A stretch of DNA of 13,518 nucleotides from contig KE647204.1 in assembly GCA_000447185.1 (NCBI GenBank), positions 1-13,518 of the forward strand, read 5' to 3'. The DNA is from Vairimorpha apis BRL 01. Taxonomy: Eukaryota; Microsporidia; Nosematidae. How positions within the stretch are numbered: position 1 is the first letter of the stretch; each line of letters begins with the position of its first letter. A model generated the notes under the pieces. It was not told where the DNA came from. It made no database searches and worked only from the letters and a program-made list of their open reading frames with translations. A program made the position numbers and the translations under genes. Below are positions 7,842-13,518 of this stretch, piece after piece.

Positions 7842-9221
7842 TTTTTTTGATAGAAAAAATATAAAAACATTAAACACCAATGAAAAATATTCTTGTTTTA
7901 TTATTTTAAAATAAATTACATCTATATTATGTTTACCTTAATACATTATTATAAAATCAATATATTTTAATTTATTTTTAAAACCAATAATTATTGTTTA
8001 ATTTGGCTTTTTAACGAAAAGTTATGCATCAAATTTTTTTACATAAAATTTTCAATGTTACACTATTATTAAAAATTGAAATATGCAGTTTATCAAAACA
8101 AAATTTATTCGTATTACTAAACTTAAAAAAATATTTAAAATATTTTTTACATATAAACATTTGAGATTTAATAATATATAATAAATAGACGTAAATTTAA
8201 AAATAAAGTTAGAAAATTGTTATATAAAATTATATTTTATAGAAATAAATTTTTTTTTCTCATTATTTAACTAAAATATAAATTAGAATTGTTATTAGAA
8301 TTAAAGGCTTTGTTTATTGATATATCTAATTAAAAAATTTTAAATTAAGTTTATTTGATTTATTTTGATTAACAATTTATAAATTATATATATATAAATA
8401 AAGATAATTTTAAACTTTTATTTAGTAAACATACAAAATATTTATTAAATTCATAAATATTTAAATAACTAATTTATAATGTGGTTTTTGCATGATACGA
8501 AAACAGTTTCAATATACTTTTTTTTATAATGATTTATCAATGATATCTATATTTTTTAATAATAAACCTCTCATAATTTAAAATTTAAATTTTCAATGTT
8601 AAAAGAAAATAACAACATTAAGAAATATATGTGTATTTATAAACTTGTTCTTAATAAATTTAATTTATAAATACATCATTATAGTTATTCTCTATAATAT
8701 AGTTGTCATTCTAAAAATATGCATTCACCACCTTTCACAGATAGCTATACTTAAGTGATAATCTTAAAAAATAAAAATAAAAATTTGTAAAGAAGTATTG
8801 ACAAATAGTTCATTTTTAACAACTTTTAAATTTTTATTATATTATAAGTAATCATAAATAATATAATTAAAAATAAAAAGATATTCGTTAAAAATCTATT
8901 TTTTTTACTATAAAAAAAATCGTAATTATTATTAAGATATTTTTTTATAAAATTAAAAAAAGATAATTTTATTTTACAATTTAAAAAATAAATTTTTAAT
9001 TTAATAAAATAAATATGTAACGTGCAAAAATAAAAAATTTTGTTTTTGTCATAATAAACTATAGAATGAAAGTATGTTTTGATTTATCATAAATAAAAAT
9101 GATAATCTAAAATTTCAAATTTTTAAATCTAAATAATAATAATAAATTTAATATAAAAATTTTGAAAAAATATTATTTTTACAATAATTTTTTGTTTAAA
9201 ATAAATCAGAAAATCTTTAGA
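7842..9221. other. Long divergent intergenic region SUI3-TBCD
   Basis: About 1.4 kb with no open frame of any length and no tRNA or rRNA pattern that I can see. Most is A/T runs. A more mixed island lies at about 8690-8765 and includes CACCACC and the 8-base palindrome ACTTAAGT. I could not fold it into a known RNA. For a compact microsporidian region, this is a large gap. Confidence 0.5.
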
Positions 9222-9224
9222 CCC
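9222..9224 (+). promoter_or_regulatory. CCC motif of the tubulin cofactor D gene
   Basis: CCC lies 6 bases before the ATG at 9231 (GACCCTATTAAATG). It supports this start and shows that the N-terminal fragment is the true gene beginning. Confidence 0.65.
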
Positions 9225-9230
9225 TATTAA

Positions 9231-11652
9231 ATGAACATTGATTTAGAATATTTTACCCAACTTGTTAATTTATATGATTATAAATCGTTGTGCTTATACT
9301 GCACTAAAGATATTTCTACATTACCAATGTTAATAAAAATTCTAAAAAATAATTACATATTAGATAAAGATATTTCTTTATTATTATTTAATTTAAAGAT
9401 AAAATTATATGACAACAAATTTATTTTACAAATTTGGCTGTATTCAATTTTAAATAATCCTTTTAATTTTTTAAAAATTTTAGATACAGAAACTAAAAAA
9501 TTAATCTTTGATTTTTTAACTAAATATATAATTAGAGAAAAACTTTCAATAAAAATATTAGTAAAAATTTTTAATTTAGAAGATATATTGCCTTTAAAAC
9601 AATTTAATCAGTGGGAAATTTTATGTGAATATTCAAAAATAAATAAACTCGAAAAATCATTATTAGATTATATTACCAATTCTTTGGAAAACATAAAAAA
9701 AATAATACATGCAATACTACGAATAAAAATAACGATGAGATAAATAATGAAAATTATTTTTTAGATATTGAAAAATCTATTACACAAATTACAATACAAA
9801 AAGATACAGAATTAAAAAATTCTTTAAATATTAATAATTATAAACATTCAAATAACACAATGTCAAAAAATTTTGATTATTTAAATGAAAATTATAATAA
9901 TTTCGAAACAATTAATCATTTATTGATAGATAATAATGATATTGTGACACTAATTTATAAGTTTAAAATATTATCTTTTCAATATAAATATTATAAAATA
10001 GATTTAAATTTATTTTTATCGTTTTTAAATTTCAATAATTTTAAATTTGGTTATTCACTTTGCAGATCAATTCTAAAAATTGTAAAATATTATGATATAA
10101 ATTTATTTTGTAGTTATATCACTCAACAATTAAATGTAATTTTTGCAAACGAAATGTTATGGATTAATGCACTTCATATTTTAGGATCTCTAATTTTTCA
10201 AAATAAAAATCTTTATATTAATAATTCGATATTAGAAACCAGTGTGAATTATAATTTTGATTATACCAACTATAGAAGTGCTCTTGTAAGAGAATATTCA
10301 CTTTTCTTAGTATATTGTTTGTTGAGGTCAAAAAAGCAATCGGATTTTTTAGTTAATTTGACAATATATAAATTTATATTTGATAATAATTATAAAATCA
10401 GATATATTGCATCTTCAATATTATCTGATTTTTTTAAAATACAATTAGAATATAAAAGACATAAAGATATTATTAATTCATATTATAAAATAAATAAAAT
10501 TTATAAAATTAATATTGTAAGATTCATAAAAAAAGAGAAAGAAATTTCAACAATAAAATTACAAAATGATCTTATTTGGAAATATAATATAGACTCAAAA
10601 ATCAATTATGATTCATATGAAAATATATTAGACTATATAAATACTGGATATTATATTTATTATGGATTAACATACAACAAAATTAAAAATACTAACGAAA
10701 ATTATGTTAAAACTTTTCTTAAGATTGAATTAATAAAATTTTACAAATTTAGATTTATTGAAAATCTTATTGAAATATATTTAGAAGTTCTTTTTATGGT
10801 CAAAAAATATAATTTTGAAAGTATTAATAATATAAAATTTTTAATATCAAAAAATTTTTATAATGATTTAATTTGTAAAATTATTTGGGATATTGACGAT
10901 ACAGAAATTTATGATTATATTTATAAATTTAGAAAAAGAAATAATAAAATTATAATCATTTCAAATATAAAAAATAAAAAATATAGTGAGGATATTATTA
11001 AATTTTATAAACAATGCATCCATAAGCAAGACAATATAGAATTTGTTATTAATATTTATAAATCCATTAAATATTTAGAAAATATATGTATTTTTAAAGA
11101 AGAAATATATCAAGGACTAGAAAACTATTATATTGGAAGCAGAGGAGATGTTTCATATGAAATAAGACGTGAATGTTTAGAATTGATACAAAAAATTGAT
11201 TCTAAAATGTATGAAACATATTTTATTAGATATATGGTTGATAAAAATAAATATCTTAGAGATTATCTTCTAATTAAAATTAAAAATGATCAATTTAATT
11301 TATGTATAGAAAAGAATAGATTGACTTTTGAAAGTATAATAAATCATCCGGAGATTTATGATGGTAAAAATGTCTGTATTGGTTTGTTAGGATATCTTTG
11401 TACTTCTGACAATTATAATTTTGAAACAGTTATTAATATTTTTCTAAATAAGATAGATTTTTATGATAAATTTATAAAAAAATAATTTTAACAAAGTATG
11501 AGAGAGTATTTGATTATATTTTTAAATTAATTGTGTTATTATTTGAACGAGGGCAAAGGAAACTTATCTTTGAATGGGTTGAATTACTTAAAAATTATAA
11601 TATTAACAAATATCAATTTATCAAAAATTTAAAACAAAAAGATGACGCATAA
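9231..11652 (+). CDS. Tubulin-folding cofactor D (TBCD/Cin1-like), frame interrupted twice
   Basis: TBCD is a HEAT-repeat-type chaperone that captures beta-tubulin and assembles it with alpha-tubulin. Three matching blocks occur in family order: QIWLYSILNNPFNF (residues 67-80, like the LLWLS....PFDF block), then VREYSLFLVYCLLR followed by FDNNYKIRYIASSILSDFF (about 10281-10436, like VRDAACYVCWAFAR and FDR..NCRRAASAAFQE), and GDVSYEIRRECLELI (about 11146-11190, like GDVGSWVREAAMTSL). Fragments: 9231-9743, then about 9700-11485, then about 11479-11652 (FDYIFKLIVLLFERG, EWVELLKN), ending at TAA 11650-11652. Breaks fall at the A8 run 9695-9702 and the A7 run 11476-11482, each repaired by one more base. 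After the first break comes an Asn-rich linker. The total is about 806 residues against about 1014 (yeast Cin1) and 1192 (human), so the protein is reduced. Identification rests on short motifs. Confidence 0.7.
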
Positions 11653-11854
11653 TATTCAAAATGTAAAAAAATATTTTTTTAAAATAATTATAATTTTAAG
11701 TTTTATAAATAAATATTATTATAATGAAAAACTTTAATATGTTTAATTTTAAAAGTTAACAAGAGGAACATGAAATAAGGACGAAATGTTTTATGTTTAA
11801 AACTTTTAATTATTAATTATCTTAAAAATTTAAAAAAATCCAGTGCAATTTTGA
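11653..11854 (+). other. Spacer before the retroelement remnant
   Basis: Mostly A/T. From about 11756 to 11795 the composition becomes mixed (GTTAAC, AAGAGGAACATG, AAGGACGAAATG), like the remnant that follows, so it may be an older part of the same insertion. No readable frame is seen. Confidence 0.4.
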
Positions 11855-12237
11855 AAAATTATTTTATATTGTAGTAATAGAAAAAACTCTAAAAAGATTC
11901 TTATAGTTGAAATAAACGTCATATCTATTGACAACATACAACAAGTAGATACAAAGAAAATGTGAAAGTTCGATCTCTTAGCTAATGAACTATGTTTAAT
12001 ACTTTGATGTAAGACAAGGATAGTTCCATATGTGTTTATATGGGATGGTATAGTCACTAAATACCACTTTAAATACAGAAAGACGAAAGAAATTTCAGGT
12101 CGTATCAAAACATACATCCAATCAGTGACTCTAAAGAAAACTCTATAGTGTGTGTCGTTAGTGTACAGAAGAGGATGCGACTTGATTTAGAGAATGCTAG
12201 GAGAACGAAAACTTACATTCTAAGTAAACTCATTTGA
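11855..12237 (+). mobile_element. Decayed C-terminal fragment of a reverse-transcriptase-type retroelement ORF
   Basis: Base composition changes here to a less A/T-rich mix. One + frame reads ILIVEINVISIDNIQQVDTK, stop TGA 11963, KFDLLANELCLIL, stop TGA 12005, CKTRIVPYVFIWDGIVTKYH, KTYIQSVTLKKTL, stop TAG 12146. A neighbouring frame continues as RLDLENARRTKTYILSKLI to TGA 12235. The layout (I-x-VE... then K-x-DLLANEL... then IVPYV..WDG) resembles the segment that follows the polymerase domain in non-LTR-type reverse transcriptases, where EK..KY..LA.EI and V.PVV.G.LG patterns occur. The match is from memory of the pattern, not a search. The polymerase core and both element ends are missing. 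The in-frame stops are substitutions, not homopolymer slips, so this is a dead relic. The antisense frame 12117-11830 is a shadow. Confidence 0.5.
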
Positions 12238-13166
12238 TATGAAAGAGATAGTATAATAATAAAATTAACTCTTAAATAAAAAAGTTTTTTGTATATTATC
12301 TTTACTATTTTAATTATGAACTTTAAAAAATGATTATGTTGTGTAAATATTAAAAAATTTATAATTTTATGCTTTTGTAACAAAAAAATATTTAAAAATA
12401 AACTTAATGTATCGAAAATCAATATTATTTACAACTAATTATATAAAAAACATTTTGTTTTTTTTTAAATAAAAATGAAAAAGTTTTCTTACTCTTGTTT
12501 TTTACTTAAATATTAATTTTAACAATTTTTTTCTGCATTGCATATTTATTATTTGTAACATTTTAAAATTTTTTTATATTAAAACAAAATTTCAAAATAA
12601 AAAAGTTAATAATTAATTAAAACGTGTAACAAAATTTTTGCAAATATTTATTTTTTAGCATTACAATTTATACATTTTTTAAAAAATTAATTTTATTTTT
12701 GTTTTAAAAATGTAATTAATATAAATATTCATATTCTATAAAATGTTTTGAAAATATAGTGAAAATTTTAAAAATTAAATTAATACGATTAATGAATAAA
12801 AATTTATTTTAAATATTTAGAAATAATGTAAATATATTAATTGTAAAATAATAATATTATTATTTTATTATAACAATTTACATATATAAAATTTATATTT
12901 ATGTATTTCAAATTTATAACATAAAATAAAATGTATTTATCAAATATATTCACAGTCGACTGTAAAGTAAAAACACAAATAAATTATAAAATCAAAAACT
13001 TTTATTTTTTAGTAAAGTTATTTTTATTTTACAATAGAACATTTAGAATTCTTAACAAAAAACACATTTAAATTCTTTTTTTTAAAAAAAATAAATTGTA
13101 AATATCGTTATATTTTTAACTCATCAGTTTTAATTAAATTTAAAACAAAATAAATATATAAATAAT
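12238..13166. other. Gene-free AT-rich stretch
   Basis: About 930 bases with no supported gene. It holds long A and T runs, one perfect 12-base palindrome (12952-12963) and nothing resembling tRNA, rRNA or element ends. The small - frame at 12422-12213 is low-complexity and overlaps the end of the relic. Confidence 0.5.
12952..12963. repeat. Perfect 12-base GC-bearing palindrome
   Basis: ACAGTCGACTGT reads identically on both strands. It is isolated in DNA of nearly pure A/T. It could be a dimeric protein binding site or chance. No gene start lies close: the nearest flanking gene ends at 13167. Confidence 0.4.
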
Positions 13167-13505
13167 TTATTGACTAATTTTTAATCGTTGATTAGGTGTT
13201 GTTCTAAATACCCAAAGCGTAACATACAAAAATAAGCATAATAAAATTGAAAATAATAAATGTCCTATATATTTAAGTTTTTTTAACCATAATTTATCTA
13301 AAAATAACATTTCAGATATTTCTTTACTCTCATTTGCATAATCTATAAGCCTTAAAGAATTATTTAATGAAATAAAATTAAAAATAGTTACATAAATCTT
13401 ATTTTCAAATTCGTTTAAATCGTTGCTTTTAAATTTTTGAAGTTTGTAATATGAATTTAAAAATAATAAATTATGTAAATTAAAATGTGGAAATAGTTTA
13501 AGCAT
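13167..13505 (-). CDS. Hypothetical protein with one C-terminal membrane segment, possibly 5'-partial
   Basis: I do not recognise this protein. From ATG 13505 it has 112 residues. The first ~80 are polar and helical (LNEFENKIYVTIFNFISLNN, YANESKEISEMLFLDKL). A strong membrane segment YIGHLLFSILLCLFLYVTLWVF follows (about 79-100), then the short tail RTTPNQRLKISQ. This is the architecture of a tail-anchored or single-pass protein facing the cytosol. The frame stays open upstream to the window edge (codons for F, V, K and I precede this ATG) and no CCC/GGG motif is visible in the 13 bases available, so the true start may lie outside the window. The stop is TAG at 13169-13167. Confidence 0.55.
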   Translation of the reverse strand: MLKLFPHFNLHNLLFLNSYYKLQKFKSNDLNEFENKIYVTIFNFISLNNSLRLIDYANESKEISEMLFLDKLWLKKLKYIGHLLFSILLCLFLYVTLWVFRTTPNQRLKISQ

Positions 13506-13518
13506 TATTTTTACAAAA

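Noticed and set aside
8690..8765. Possible tRNA or snRNA in the mixed-composition island
   Set aside because: No TTCGA-type T-loop, no cloverleaf pairing and no spliceosomal RNA consensus could be found by eye.
11963..11980. GTTCGATCTCT as a tRNA T-loop
   Set aside because: It lies inside the retroelement-like frame and no acceptor or anticodon stems pair around it.
11830..12117. 95-residue frame on - with apparent hydrophobic segments
   Set aside because: The + strand of the same DNA carries the retroelement-like pattern; the - frame has no family resemblance.
12213..12422. 69-residue frame on -
   Set aside because: A/T low-complexity I/L/F/K protein overlapping the relic end, with no start motif.
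1..13518. CRISPR array, defence island or tandem telomeric repeat
   Set aside because: No regularly spaced repeats were seen, the genes are eukaryotic housekeeping types, and neither end shows a telomere-like repeat.

Overview
This window looks like nuclear DNA from an AT-rich microsporidian, an obligate intracellular eukaryotic parasite related to fungi. By eye the sequence is overwhelmingly A+T. The recognisable genes are short, intronless eukaryotic housekeeping genes: a TFIIH helicase, eIF2-beta, a V-ATPase proteolipid, a Kish/TMEM167 protein and tubulin cofactor D. Seven of nine protein-gene starts have a CCC (once GGG) triplet within about 20 bases upstream of the ATG, a known microsporidian start-proximal signal. 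I cannot name a genus.

Layout. Bases 1-430 hold no gene. Bases 441-3646 are gene-dense: two unknown lysine-rich genes on + (441-868 and 1003-1426), a long coiled-coil gene on - (2984-1437), KSH1/TMEM167 on + (3172-3396) and an unknown 79-residue gene on - (3646-3407). Two convergent pairs are separated by only 10 bases. VMA16 (V-ATPase c'') follows at 3725-4255, then RAD3/XPD at 4609-6800, both on +. SUI3 (eIF2-beta, 7838-7233) runs on -. It is separated by about 1.4 kb of AT-rich spacer from the tubulin cofactor D gene (9231-11652, +). The last 1.9 kb is mostly empty. It carries a decayed piece of what looks like the C-terminal tail of a non-LTR-type reverse transcriptase (about 11855-12237) and, at the edge, a small gene with one membrane segment on - (13505-13167).

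Reading-frame state. Five genes (441, 1003, 2984, RAD3 and TBCD) are open only if the frame changes, nearly always at an A-run of the coding strand. There are about 13 such sites, and 11 look like one missing base. Most likely these are base-calling errors or a deletion-biased homopolymer process, because conserved RAD3 and TBCD motifs continue on both sides of each break. Several A8 runs (one in RAD3, one in SUI3) are intact, so the explanation is not settled. The retroelement piece differs: it has true in-frame stop codons and is genuinely dead.

The genes do not form a pathway. They serve DNA repair/transcription, translation initiation, vacuolar acidification, Golgi traffic and tubulin folding. 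I see no defence system, CRISPR array, rRNA or tRNA, and no convincing new multi-gene system.
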